Assembly: GCF_001886615.1 (NCBI RefSeq)
Contig: NZ_CP018139.1
Location: 1,240,001-1,304,000, forward strand
Source of the DNA: Halomonas aestuarii
GTDB taxonomy: Bacteria; Pseudomonadota; Gammaproteobacteria; Pseudomonadales; Halomonadaceae
Direction: 5' to 3'
DNA length: 64,000 nucleotides
Made by a program: the position numbers and the translations under genes. Every line of letters begins with the position of its first letter. Positions within the stretch are counted from its first letter, which is position 1. The notes beneath the pieces were generated by a model. That model was not told where the DNA came from. It was given only the letters and a program-made list of their open reading frames with translations, and made no database searches. Positions 48,216 to 56,280 of the stretch are shown piece by piece.

Positions 48216-49190
48216 TCAGACCTTGGCGGTGCCGGCCAGCTGGCTGTGACGGTCCTGCTCGTCTTCCTTGGCCCGAGGGCGGGCGTGGCGCACCTGCAGC
48301 TCGGGGGCATCGGTCTTGGCCAGCTCGATGTCGAAGACCACCTCGGCGAAGGGGCCATCCAGCTCACGCTTGGCGATCTCGTCCGCATCCTCGATGCGGT
48401 TCGCCGGCACCACCAGCTCCTCGCGAGTGGCAAAGGCGAAGTCGTCGAAGGTGTAGGGGTCGCCGGCCAGGTTGATCTGGGTGGTCAGGTGCTTGTGACC
48501 CGGCGCCGAGACAAAGTAGTGGATATGCGCCGGGCGCTGGCCGTGACGACCGAGCAGGTCGAGCACCTGCTGGGTCGGGCTGTCCGGCGGGCAGCCGTAG
48601 CCGGAGGGGATGATGCTGCGCGCGGTGTAGCGGCCCTCGGCATCGGTGATGATGCTGCGGCGCAGGTTGTACTCGGACTGGGTCGGATCGAAGAAGGAGT
48701 AGCCGCCCTTGGAGTTGGCGTGCCAGATCTCGACCTTGGCGCCGACGACGGGCTGGCCGTCGACGTCACGCACCTGGCCGGTCAGCCACATGGTCTCGCC
48801 GTCGTTGTCCTGGCCGTCGTCCATGCGCGCGAAGCCCTCGGCCTCCGGGGCACCGGCCACGTAGAGCGGACCCTCGATGGTGCGCGGGGTGCCGCCCAGC
48901 AGGCCACGCTCGGCGTCGGCGGCATCCATGCGCATGTCCAGGTAGTGATCGAAACCGAGCCCCGGGGCCAGCAGGCCGAACTGGGTGCCGTTGCCCAGCG
49001 CGTTGAGCACGCTGACGGCGGACCAGAACTCCTCGGCGCTGACATCGAAGTCGTCCATCAGGCGGAACAGGTCGGAGAGCAGGCGGTGCAGGATCTGCTT
49101 GGCGCGCTCGTTGCCGCCTTCCTGGTCGAAGCCGGCGACGCTGTTCAGGAAGTCCTGGACCTGGGGGGTATCGAAAATCTTCACGGTCAT
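48216..49190 (-). CDS. catA: Catechol 1,2-dioxygenase (intradiol), copy 1
   Basis: A 324-residue intradiol dioxygenase that cleaves catechol to cis,cis-muconate. Non-heme Fe(III) ligands are seen: Tyr in IEGPLYVAGAPE, Tyr in IIPSGYGCPPDSPTQ, and two His in RPAHIHYFVSAPGHKH. The N-terminal helical dimerisation domain spans about residues 1-100. An in-frame ATG at 49196 (MTM) is an alternative start; 49190 matches copy 2. It differs from copy 2 at both ends but is identical in the central third. First gene of the catA1-benA1-benB1 block, 117 bp upstream of benA1. Confidence 0.94.
   Translation of the reverse strand: MTVKIFDTPQVQDFLNSVAGFDQEGGNERAKQILHRLLSDLFRLMDDFDVSAEEFWSAVSVLNALGNGTQFGLLAPGLGFDHYLDMRMDAADAERGLLGGTPRTIEGPLYVAGAPEAEGFARMDDGQDNDGETMWLTGQVRDVDGQPVVGAKVEIWHANSKGGYSFFDPTQSEYNLRRSIITDAEGRYTARSIIPSGYGCPPDSPTQQVLDLLGRHGQRPAHIHYFVSAPGHKHLTTQINLAGDPYTFDDFAFATREELVVPANRIEDADEIAKRELDGPFAEVVFDIELAKTDAPELQVRHARPRAKEDEQDRHSQLAGTAKV
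48550..49043 (-). repeat. Identical core of the catA pair, copy 1 (mate at 54041-54534)
   Basis: Over these 494 bp I find no difference from 54041-54534 (offset 5491 bp). Immediately outside, at 48549 and 49044, substitutions begin and increase toward both gene ends. The identity tract therefore lies inside a diverged gene, as gene conversion would leave. Confidence 0.85.
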
Positions 49191-49196
49191 GGTCAT

Positions 49197-49782
49197 GCTC
49201 TCATCGTTATCCTGTGCCCTGCTGCCTCGTCAGGGATGCAAGGCCGTTTTCGGGGGCCTCCGGATGCCTGACAGGCCACATCTCGACGGAGGCGTTCTTG
49301 TTGTGGTGAATAGAGTCTGGCCAGACCGCGGGGGGGTAACCAATATCGTTTGAGTTCCCCCCCATACCTCATGGGTATTGCAAAGGCAGCCGAAAAACTC
49401 CCGCACCACCTAAGCTTTACGAAGAAAACCAACATGAAATCAATATTTTGAAAGATAACCCATGCCATGACCCGCGATGATCGGACATTCCGGCTACGGT
49501 ATGTCGATCCAACGAGCCGGGAATGGGCCACTCCCGATTGCCGCTGACGAGGTCAGGGCATGGTCCTGAACGATAATTCAACCTTCCCGGGGGCGAAGAT
49601 TGAGACAAAAGGATAAGAGGCCGGCACGGTCGGGCCAGGAAGCGGCCGGACAACAAAGGACCCGCGCTACCGAAGCAGTCGCGGGTCAAGGAGGAAACAG
49701 CAGGAGTCCGGGGAGGGGGCAGGGGCGCCGCCGGCCAGACCCGGGTGTTCCGCAGGGGAAGCTAACTGGAAAGGGGCCGCCG
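49197..49782. other. 586-bp gap between catA1 and benD; contains a CatR/BenM-type operator
   Basis: No convincing gene. The left part (49197-49338) is a leader for catA1, the operator lies at 49339-49378, and beyond it 49379-49480 is AT-richer than its surroundings. In the equivalent position of the other block a LysR gene starts here; none does in this copy. The part 49480-49782 shows no significant coding pattern. It may be scar sequence left by the rearrangement that produced the second block. Confidence 0.6.
49339..49378 (-). promoter_or_regulatory. Operator of the catA1 block: 40-bp CatR/BenM-type element
   Basis: The element begins ACCAATAT and ends in the dyad ATAC-CTCATGG-GTAT (49364-49378), the ATAC-N7-GTAT pattern known for LysR regulators BenM/CatM. 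It matches 30 of 40 positions with the element at 56240-56279, at identical internal spacing, and differences cluster in the spacers. The site lies about 150-190 bp upstream of catA1. Confidence 0.8.
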
Positions 49783-50583
49783 CTAGCCTTGGTCGCCACC
49801 GCCCACCGGCAGCACGCTGCCGGTGATGTAGCTCGCCTCGTCCGAGGCCAGGAACAGGATCGGCGCGGCCATTTCGTCCAAGGTGCCGTAGCGCTGCATC
49901 AGGCAGCTCTGCTTGGTCTGGTCGATATGCGCCTGGAACCAGGCCCGCTCCGTGTCGTTACGGGGCTCCGGGGTGCCGCGGGAGATCTTCCGCGGGGGCG
50001 CCTCGGTCCCCCCGACGCCGGCGGCCACCACGCGGATACCGTGCTCGGCGTACTCGAAGGCCAGGGACTCGGTCAGCGCATTGACGCCGCCCTTGGCGGC
50101 CGAATAGGGAATCCTGTGGATACCCCGGGTCGCTACCGAGGAGACGTTGACGATCACGCCACCGCCCTGCGCCACAAAGGTCGGCAGCACCGCGCGGCAG
50201 CACCACAGCGTCGGCATCAGCGAGCGCTGGACCTCGGCAACGATCTCGCTCTCGCTGAATTCGGTGAACGGCTTGAAGTTGATCGCCCCGCCCACGTTGT
50301 TGATCAGGATATCGATGCGACCGAAGTGCTCGACGCTTTGGGCCATGACGTCCTCGGCCCCTTCCCAAGTCTCCAGGTCGGCCTGCACGGCAATGGCGTC
50401 GACGCCCTGCTCGACCAGCTTGGCCACCACTTCATGGATGAGGTCGGCACGGTCCACCAGGGCCAGGCGTGCCCCCTCGGCTGCGGCCCGCTCGGCGACC
50501 CGCTGCCCGATGCCCTGAGCCGCGCCGGTGATCACCATCACCCGGTCCTGGAAACGTGGGCCGTCAAAGCGTTGCGGGGTCAT
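49783..50583 (-). CDS. benD: Benzoate cis-diol dehydrogenase (1,6-dihydroxycyclohexa-2,4-diene-1-carboxylate dehydrogenase)
   Basis: A 266-residue short-chain dehydrogenase. The NAD-binding glycine motif VITGAAQGIGQRVAE lies near residue 20, the NNVGG core follows, and the catalytic site shows VNVSSVATRG with Ser and PYSAAKGGVNALTE with Tyr and Lys. It oxidises the benzoate diol, with decarboxylation, to catechol. Start at 50583 overlaps the benC stop codon as ATGA, so the two are translationally coupled. It is the last gene of the catBCA2-benABCD operon and has no copy in the first block. Confidence 0.94.
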   Translation of the reverse strand: MTPQRFDGPRFQDRVMVITGAAQGIGQRVAERAAAEGARLALVDRADLIHEVVAKLVEQGVDAIAVQADLETWEGAEDVMAQSVEHFGRIDILINNVGGAINFKPFTEFSESEIVAEVQRSLMPTLWCCRAVLPTFVAQGGGVIVNVSSVATRGIHRIPYSAAKGGVNALTESLAFEYAEHGIRVVAAGVGGTEAPPRKISRGTPEPRNDTERAWFQAHIDQTKQSCLMQRYGTLDEMAAPILFLASDEASYITGSVLPVGGGDQG

Positions 50584-51623
50584 GACGCCTCTCCCGGTGC
50601 CTGGTTGGGAGTGAACTTCTCGTAGTGGAAGCTCTGCGGGACGATGCCCTCCTTGTCGAAGTGCTTGAGCACGGCATCGACCATCGGAGGCGGCCCGCAC
50701 AGGTAGACGTCGATGTCGCCGTCGTGCAGCACCTCGACGTCCATATGGTGGGTCACGTACCCCTTGCGCGGATGCTGGCTCGCCTCATCCACTACCACGG
50801 TGGAGTAGGTGAAGTTGGGCAGTTCCGCAGCGAAATGCTCCAAGGCATCGACCTTGACCAGATGATCGTCCTTGTTGACGCCGTAGATCAGGTGGATCGG
50901 CGGTTCACTGGACGCCCCTTCCACCTTCTTCTGCACCAGCATCTCGAGCATGGAGAGGAAGGGCGCCAGGCCCGTGCCGCCGGCCAGCATCAACACCGGA
51001 CGGGTGACCTCACGCAGATAGAAGCTGCCCATCGGCCCGGTCAGGGCCAGCCGGTCGCCAACCTTGGCGCGCTCAGTCAGATAGCCGCTCATTACGCCGT
51101 TGGGGATGTTGCGGATCAGGAAGGTCGCACGCCGATCGCCGGGCTTCGAGCTGAACGAGTAGGAACGGTGATGCTCGGTGCCCGGCACATCGATGTGGAT
51201 ATACTGCCCTGGCAGAAAGGCCAGTGCGGCCTCCTCGTCCAGGTCCACCCCCAGTTCGATGCTGTCCTCGGAAAGTTGCTCAACCACGGCCACAGTGCCC
51301 TCGAGCTTCCCCACCGCGGTCTTGCACAGGGTGGACGCTACCGGCACCTGTATCACGCAGTCGGAAGACGGCACCATCTGGCAGGTTAGCACCTGGCCTT
51401 CGGCGGCCTCCTCATCGGAGAGCGCCTCCTCCAGGTACTCATCTCCCATGTCGAACTCGCCTTGCTCGCAATGGCCCTTGCAGGTGCCACAGACGCCGTC
51501 GGAGCAGTCCATCGGCAGGTTGACCTTCTGCCGATAGGCGGCATCGAGGACCGTTTCCCCGACCTTGCATCCGATGAAGCGGGTGACGCCATCCTCGAAG
51601 TTGAGTGCAATGGTGTAGCTCAT
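50580..51623 (-). CDS. benC: Benzoate 1,2-dioxygenase electron transfer component
   Basis: The 347-residue reductase that passes electrons from NADH to BenA. The N-terminal ferredoxin-type 2Fe-2S domain shows CSDGVCGTCKGHCEQG, with a further Cys in LTCQMVPSSDC; the FAD domain has HRSYSFSSKPGD, and the NAD domain has AGGTGLAPFLSML and the C-terminal VYLCGPPPMVDAV. All cluster and flavin motifs are intact. It lies 24 bp after benB2 and overlaps benD by 4 bp. It is the single reductase gene visible for both benAB copies. Confidence 0.95.
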   Translation of the reverse strand: MSYTIALNFEDGVTRFIGCKVGETVLDAAYRQKVNLPMDCSDGVCGTCKGHCEQGEFDMGDEYLEEALSDEEAAEGQVLTCQMVPSSDCVIQVPVASTLCKTAVGKLEGTVAVVEQLSEDSIELGVDLDEEAALAFLPGQYIHIDVPGTEHHRSYSFSSKPGDRRATFLIRNIPNGVMSGYLTERAKVGDRLALTGPMGSFYLREVTRPVLMLAGGTGLAPFLSMLEMLVQKKVEGASSEPPIHLIYGVNKDDHLVKVDALEHFAAELPNFTYSTVVVDEASQHPRKGYVTHHMDVEVLHDGDIDVYLCGPPPMVDAVLKHFDKEGIVPQSFHYEKFTPNQAPGEAS

Positions 51624-51647
51624 GGTCGAATCTCCTCCCGCACCGGG

Positions 51648-52136
51648 TCAGACGTGATAGACATCAATGACCTGGTGGATGTAGTCGTTGTTGAGTTGCA
51701 CGACCTTTCTGGTGATCAGCGGCGTCTCCCCCGACACGTCCAGGGTGTAGAAGGCGCTGCCGAAGTAGCTGTCGGTCTTCTTGTAGCGGTGGCTCAGGGT
51801 GTGCCAGTTGAAGCGCAGCTCCACCGTGTCACCCTCCTCCTTGAGCACCTCGAGGTTGGTGACCTGATGGGTGGTGCGCGGCTCCGGCGTGCTCGCCCCG
51901 CTTCGCTCGGTCTTGATCCGGTAGACCCGGTCCTCGAGCCCATCGCGATTCGGGTAGTAGATCAATGAGATCTCGGACTGCGGGTCCCGGGTCAACTGGT
52001 CGTCGTCGTCCCAGGCCGGCATCCAGAACTCGGCGTCCTGGCGGTAGCACTCCAGCCACTCGTCCCACTGGCGGTCATCGAGCAGGCGCGCCTCGCGGTA
52101 CAGGAAGGCCTGGATAGCGTGATAGCTGATGCTCAT
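51648..52136 (-). CDS. benB: Benzoate 1,2-dioxygenase beta subunit, copy 2
   Basis: The 162-residue beta subunit, protein-identical to the copy at 46211-46699. Three silent base differences near the 3' end (51657, 51663, 51666) are the only ones I see. It is 31 bp downstream of benA2 and 24 bp upstream of benC. This copy sits in the full operon. Confidence 0.94.
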   Translation of the reverse strand: MSISYHAIQAFLYREARLLDDRQWDEWLECYRQDAEFWMPAWDDDDQLTRDPQSEISLIYYPNRDGLEDRVYRIKTERSGASTPEPRTTHQVTNLEVLKEEGDTVELRFNWHTLSHRYKKTDSYFGSAFYTLDVSGETPLITRKVVQLNNDYIHQVIDVYHV

Positions 52137-53549
52137 GTCTGTTCTCCCCTTCTCGGTTCGTGCGCGCTTACGCGGACTGGGTGGCGATGAACTGGCTGCG
52201 TTCCTTGTCGATGGCGCGCAGCATCTCCTCGACCCAGTGCTGGTGGTGCAGCACGTAGAGGCCCTCGTCTTCCGGGGAGGCCCCGCTGAGCAGCGGCTTC
52301 ATGTCGATCGCCTGGGCGTTCTCGTCGGCCCCCTCGATCCACTGCTTGGCACCGCGGGAGAGGTCGTTCCACTCGGCCAGCGCCCCGTTGTAACCCTCCT
52401 GGCAGGCGCGGAACTCCTCGAGGTCGTCCGGCGTGCCCATGCCCGAGACGTTGAAGAAGTCCTCGTACTGGCGGATGCGCACGGCGCGGTTCTCCGCGGA
52501 CTCGCCCTTGGGCGCGAAGCCGTAGATGGTGACCTCGGTCTTGTCCACGGAGAGCGGACGCAGCACGCGGATCTGCGTGGAGAACTGGTCCATCAGGTAG
52601 ACGTTGGGGTAGAGGCACAGGTTGCGGGTCTGGTTGACGATGGAGTCGGCCCGCGCCGCGCCAAGCTGCTTCTCGATCCAGTCCTTCTGGGTGTAGACCG
52701 GGCGCACCTCGGGGTTGAGCAGCCGGGTCCACAGCATCATGTGGCCGTTCTCGTAGGAGTAGAAGCCGCCCTGGCTCTTCGACCAGCCGTCGGCGTCCAC
52801 CGCCTTGGTGCCGCCGGCATCGTAGTTGCGACGCTCCATGGTCGAGGCGTAGTTCCAGTGCACCGAGCTGACGTGGTAGCCATCGGCGCCGTTCTCGGCC
52901 TGCAGCTTCCAGTTGCCGTTGAAGGTGTACGACGAGGTGCCGCGCAGGATCTCCAGGCCTTCCGGCGCCTGGTCGACGATGTTGTCGATGACCTTGGTGG
53001 TCTCGCCCAGGTACTCCTCGAGCGGCTGGACGTCATCGCTCAGGCTGCCGAACAGGAAGCCCTTGTAGTTGGCGAAGCGCGGCAGGCGCTTGAGGTCGTG
53101 GGAGCCCTCCTGCTTGAAGCCCTCCGGGTAGGCGCCATTCTTCTCGTTCTTGGCCTTGAGCAGCTTGCCGTCGTTCTTGAAGGTCCAGCCATGGAAGGGG
53201 CAGGTGAAGGTGCCCTTGTTGCCCCGCTTGCGGCGGCACAGGGTGGCGCCACGGTGGGCACAGGCGTTGATCAGGCCGTGCAGCTCGCCGGCCTTGTCGC
53301 GGGTGATGACCACCGGCTGACGACCCATGGTCACGGTGAAGTAGTCGCCCGGCTCGGCGATCTGGCTCTCGTGGGCCAGGAACAGCCAGTTGCCCTCGAA
53401 GATGTGCTTCATCTCCAGGTCGAAGAAATCCGGGTCGGTGAACATGCTGCGGTGGCAGCGGAAGATGCCGTGATCGGCGTCGTCGACGACGGCGCCGCGG
53501 ACGCGTTCCTCGAGTCGATCAAGCTGTGTGGTCATGACGGTGATCCTCG
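51667..53549 (-). repeat. benAB duplication, copy 2 (mate at 46230-48112)
   Basis: Mate of the repeat described at 46230-48112, offset 5437 bp. Its edges fall inside the 3' end of benB and 14 bp upstream of the benA start codon, so the duplicated tract covers benAB almost exactly and leaves the intergenic regions diverged. Confidence 0.93.
52168..53535 (-). CDS. benA: Benzoate 1,2-dioxygenase alpha subunit, copy 2
   Basis: The 455-residue alpha subunit, identical in sequence to copy 1 (see 46731-48098 for motifs), with Rieske and mononuclear iron sites intact. The frame extends upstream to 53637, but the start [12 protein letters not shown] at 53535 is correct, as in copy 1. It lies 171 bp downstream of catA2, a longer and unrelated spacer compared with the 117 bp in copy 1, and leads into benB2, benC and benD. 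Confidence 0.95.
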   Translation of the reverse strand: MTTQLDRLEERVRGAVVDDADHGIFRCHRSMFTDPDFFDLEMKHIFEGNWLFLAHESQIAEPGDYFTVTMGRQPVVITRDKAGELHGLINACAHRGATLCRRKRGNKGTFTCPFHGWTFKNDGKLLKAKNEKNGAYPEGFKQEGSHDLKRLPRFANYKGFLFGSLSDDVQPLEEYLGETTKVIDNIVDQAPEGLEILRGTSSYTFNGNWKLQAENGADGYHVSSVHWNYASTMERRNYDAGGTKAVDADGWSKSQGGFYSYENGHMMLWTRLLNPEVRPVYTQKDWIEKQLGAARADSIVNQTRNLCLYPNVYLMDQFSTQIRVLRPLSVDKTEVTIYGFAPKGESAENRAVRIRQYEDFFNVSGMGTPDDLEEFRACQEGYNGALAEWNDLSRGAKQWIEGADENAQAIDMKPLLSGASPEDEGLYVLHHQHWVEEMLRAIDKERSQFIATQSA

Positions 53550-53706
53550 GTGTCTTGTCGTGATTGCTCGGAGCTGTTCCGGCGGCAGATTCGCGAGGAG
53601 GCGCTGTGAACCCTTCCCTGGGCGCTACCAACGCCATCCCTGGCGTAGGACCTCCTCTTCGACCTGCCCCCGGCGCTCCTCCCGTGAGGTCAATGGCAGG
53701 GGCCGA

Positions 53707-54681
53707 TCAGACCTTGGCGGTGCCGGCCAGCTGGCTGTGCTTGTCCTGCTCGTCTTCCTTGGCCCGCGGGCGGGCGTGGCGCACCTGCAGCTCGGGGGCG
53801 TCGGTCTTCGCCAGCTCGATGTCGAACACCACCTCGGCGAAGGGGCCATCCAGCTCGCGCTTGGCGATCTCGTCCTTGTCCTCGATGCGGTTGGCCGGCA
53901 CCACTAGCTCCTCGCGGGTGGCGAAGGCGAAGTCGTCGAAGGTGTAGGGGTCGCCGGCCAGGTTGATCTGGGTGGTCAGGTGCTTGTGGCCGGGCGCCGA
54001 GATGAAGTAGTGGATATGCGCCGGGCGCTGGCCGTGACGGCCGAGCAGGTCGAGCACCTGCTGGGTCGGGCTGTCCGGCGGGCAGCCGTAGCCGGAGGGG
54101 ATGATGCTGCGCGCGGTGTAGCGGCCCTCGGCATCGGTGATGATGCTGCGGCGCAGGTTGTACTCGGACTGGGTCGGATCGAAGAAGGAGTAGCCGCCCT
54201 TGGAGTTGGCGTGCCAGATCTCGACCTTGGCGCCGACGACGGGCTGGCCGTCGACGTCACGCACCTGGCCGGTCAGCCACATGGTCTCGCCGTCGTTGTC
54301 CTGGCCGTCGTCCATGCGCGCGAAGCCCTCGGCCTCCGGGGCACCGGCCACGTAGAGCGGACCCTCGATGGTGCGCGGGGTGCCGCCCAGCAGGCCACGC
54401 TCGGCGTCGGCGGCATCCATGCGCATGTCCAGGTAGTGATCGAAACCGAGCCCCGGGGCCAGCAGGCCGAACTGGGTGCCGTTGCCCAGCGCGTTGAGCA
54501 CGCTGACGGCGGACCAGAACTCCTCGGCGCTGACGTCGTAGTCGTCCATCAGGCGGAACAGGTCGGACAGCAGGCGGTGCATGATCTGCTTGGCGCGCTC
54601 GCTGCCGCCGTCCTGGTCAAAGCCGGCGACGGTATTGAGGAAGTCCTGGACCTCGGGGGTATCGAAAATCTTCACGGTCAT
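53707..54681 (-). CDS. catA: Catechol 1,2-dioxygenase (intradiol), copy 2
   Basis: A 324-residue intradiol dioxygenase with the same iron ligands as copy 1 (Tyr in IEGPLYVAG, Tyr in PSGYGCPPDS, His pair in HIHYFISAPGHKH). It differs from copy 1 at about a dozen residues near the N-terminus (for example PEVQDFLNTVAG, GSERAKQIMHR) and a few near the C-terminus. A GGAGAACC precedes the ATG at 54681. It is the third gene of the catB-catC-catA2-benABCD operon, 68 bp downstream of catC. Confidence 0.95.
   Translation of the reverse strand: MTVKIFDTPEVQDFLNTVAGFDQDGGSERAKQIMHRLLSDLFRLMDDYDVSAEEFWSAVSVLNALGNGTQFGLLAPGLGFDHYLDMRMDAADAERGLLGGTPRTIEGPLYVAGAPEAEGFARMDDGQDNDGETMWLTGQVRDVDGQPVVGAKVEIWHANSKGGYSFFDPTQSEYNLRRSIITDAEGRYTARSIIPSGYGCPPDSPTQQVLDLLGRHGQRPAHIHYFISAPGHKHLTTQINLAGDPYTFDDFAFATREELVVPANRIEDKDEIAKRELDGPFAEVVFDIELAKTDAPELQVRHARPRAKEDEQDKHSQLAGTAKV
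54041..54534 (-). repeat. Identical core of the catA pair, copy 2 (mate at 48550-49043)
   Basis: The 494-bp tract identical to 48550-49043; flanking substitutions at 54040 and 54535 delimit it. Confidence 0.85.
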
Positions 54682-54749
54682 GGTCGGGTTCTCCTAATCG
54701 TTATCTGTTCTTGGCCCGCCCGCGGGAGCTGGCTTGCATCATCCGCGAC

Positions 54750-55040
54750 TCAGGTGTCGTCCTCGCGGATGGAGGACGGATGGCGACACAATGGCTTGAC
54801 GCTGATCTCCATGTAGGGGAAGAGCGGCAGGTTGCTGACCAGCTCCTGCAGCTCGACGTTATCGTCGACGTCGAAGATGCTGACATTCGAGTAGCTGCCG
54901 GCCACGCGCCACAGGTGGCGCCACTTGCCAGCGCGCTGCAACTCCTGGGAGTAGGCCTTCTCGGTTGCCTTGATCTCGGCAGCCTGCTCGGCCGGCATGG
55001 ACGGCGGCAGCTTGACGGTCATTTCCACCTGAAACAGCAT
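54750..55040 (-). CDS. catC: Muconolactone delta-isomerase
   Basis: The 96-residue isomerase converts (+)-muconolactone to beta-ketoadipate enol-lactone. Family features are MLFQVEMTVKLPPSMP at the start, the conserved EKAYSQELQRAGKWRHLWRVAG block and the C-terminal NLPLFPYMEISVKPLCRHPS. CatC usually forms decamers of such short chains. GGAGAACG upstream sets the start at 55040; the frame continues upstream to 55091 inside catB and is not used. It lies 13 bp downstream of catB. Confidence 0.95.
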   Translation of the reverse strand: MLFQVEMTVKLPPSMPAEQAAEIKATEKAYSQELQRAGKWRHLWRVAGSYSNVSIFDVDDNVELQELVSNLPLFPYMEISVKPLCRHPSSIREDDT

Positions 55041-55053
55041 GACGTTCTCCTTT

Positions 55054-56175
55054 TCAGTTCTTGCGCGCATAGTGCGCGAGCTTGTCTTCATCCAGAGTGA
55101 CGCCCAGGCCAGGCCCCTTAGGCAGCTCGACGCCGAACTCTGTGTAGTTCAACGGATTGGCCACGATGTCGTCCTTGAGCAGCAGCGGGCCGAACATCTC
55201 GGTGCCCCAGGCCATCTCGGGCAGCGTCGCCCAAGCATGCAGGGACGCGGCGGTGCCGATGGTGCCCTCGAGCAGGGTGCCACCATAGAGGCCGATGCCG
55301 GCGGCCTGGGCCACATGGGCCAGTTCCAGCACCCCGTTGATCCCACCGGACTTGGCGATCTTCAGCGCGAAGGCGCCGCTGAAGCCCCCGGCGGCGAGTT
55401 GCAGGCCGTCGCGGGCATCCTGCACCCCCTCGTCGGCCAGCATGGGCACGTTGAAGCGCTGCGACAGGCGGATCAGGCCGGCCTGCTCGCGGGCGGGAAT
55501 GGCCTGCTCGATCAGCTCGATGCCGGCGTCCTGTAGCGCCTGGATACCTCGCACCGCGGTGGGCTCGTCCCAGGCCTGGTTGACGTCGACCCGCACGCTT
55601 GCCCTGTCGCCCAGCGCCTCCTTGATGGCAGCCACGTGGCGTACGTCCTGTTCCACGGGATTGGCACCAATCTTCAGCTTGAAGTCGCCGTGGCGACGCT
55701 GCTCAAGACGCAGCAGGGCCTCGTCGATGTCCTTGCGGGTATCGCCGCTGGCCAGGGTCCAGAGCACCGGCAGGTGCGTCTGGCGGGCGCCACCCAGCAG
55801 TTCGGCCACCGAGAGGCCCAGGCGCTTGCCCTGGGCATCGAGCAGCGCAGTCTCCAGCGCTGACTTGGCGATGGCGTTGCCGTGGGCCTGGCGGTTCAGC
55901 CGGGCACGCAGCGCGTGGATGTTGCCCGAGGGCTGGCCGATCAGCATCGGCGCCAGGTAGGTATCGATGTTGGTCTTGATGCTCTCGGGGCTCTCGGGGC
56001 CGTAGGCCAGGCCGCCGATGGTGGTTCCCTCGCCGAGTCCCTCGATGCCATCGCTGTGACGCATCCGCACGATGACCATGGTCTGGCAGGCCATGGTGGT
56101 CATGGAGAGCTTGTGGGGGCGGATGGTCGGCAGGTCGACCAGCAGCGTCTCGATGCTTTCAATCACGGATGACAT
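55054..56175 (-). CDS. catB: Muconate cycloisomerase
   Basis: A 373-residue enolase-superfamily enzyme that cyclises cis,cis-muconate to muconolactone. Catalytic lysines lie in GDFKLKIGANPVEQD, metal ligands in VRVDVNQAWDEP and the following acidic LIEQAI and MLADEGVQDARD stretches, and the second lysine region FALKIAKSGGINGV. Length fits CatB. It is the first gene of the operon, preceded by GGAG, and its start is 65 bp from the operator at 56240-56279, which it shares with the divergent LysR-type gene. Whole catB-benD operon spans about 6.4 kb. Confidence 0.95.
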   Translation of the reverse strand: MSSVIESIETLLVDLPTIRPHKLSMTTMACQTMVIVRMRHSDGIEGLGEGTTIGGLAYGPESPESIKTNIDTYLAPMLIGQPSGNIHALRARLNRQAHGNAIAKSALETALLDAQGKRLGLSVAELLGGARQTHLPVLWTLASGDTRKDIDEALLRLEQRRHGDFKLKIGANPVEQDVRHVAAIKEALGDRASVRVDVNQAWDEPTAVRGIQALQDAGIELIEQAIPAREQAGLIRLSQRFNVPMLADEGVQDARDGLQLAAGGFSGAFALKIAKSGGINGVLELAHVAQAAGIGLYGGTLLEGTIGTAASLHAWATLPEMAWGTEMFGPLLLKDDIVANPLNYTEFGVELPKGPGLGVTLDEDKLAHYARKN

Positions 56176-56239
56176 GGGAGGCTCCGAAGTCCGGGAATAT
56201 GGTTATTGAAGGACAGTCTGATTGCAGCTTGCAGACCGA

Positions 56240-56279
56240 ACCAATATTGTTTGGGTGCCCTGCCATACCCAGGAGGTAT
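56240..56279. promoter_or_regulatory. catB/catR intergenic operator (ATAC-N7-GTAT), overlapping the catR Shine-Dalgarno
   Basis: The 40-bp element starts ACCAATAT (56240) and ends with ATAC-CCAGGAG-GTAT (56265-56279), an ATAC-N7-GTAT dyad. The N7 spacer contains AGGAG, the ribosome site of the LysR-type gene whose ATG is at 56281, so a bound regulator would cover its own translation start. It shares 30 of 40 positions with the element at 49339-49378. Confidence 0.85.
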
Positions 56280-56280
56280 C

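Noticed and set aside
46230-53549. Composite transposon or insertion sequence as the cause of the benAB duplication
   Set aside because: No transposase gene, inverted repeats or target-site duplications flank either copy; recombination or gene conversion explains it better.
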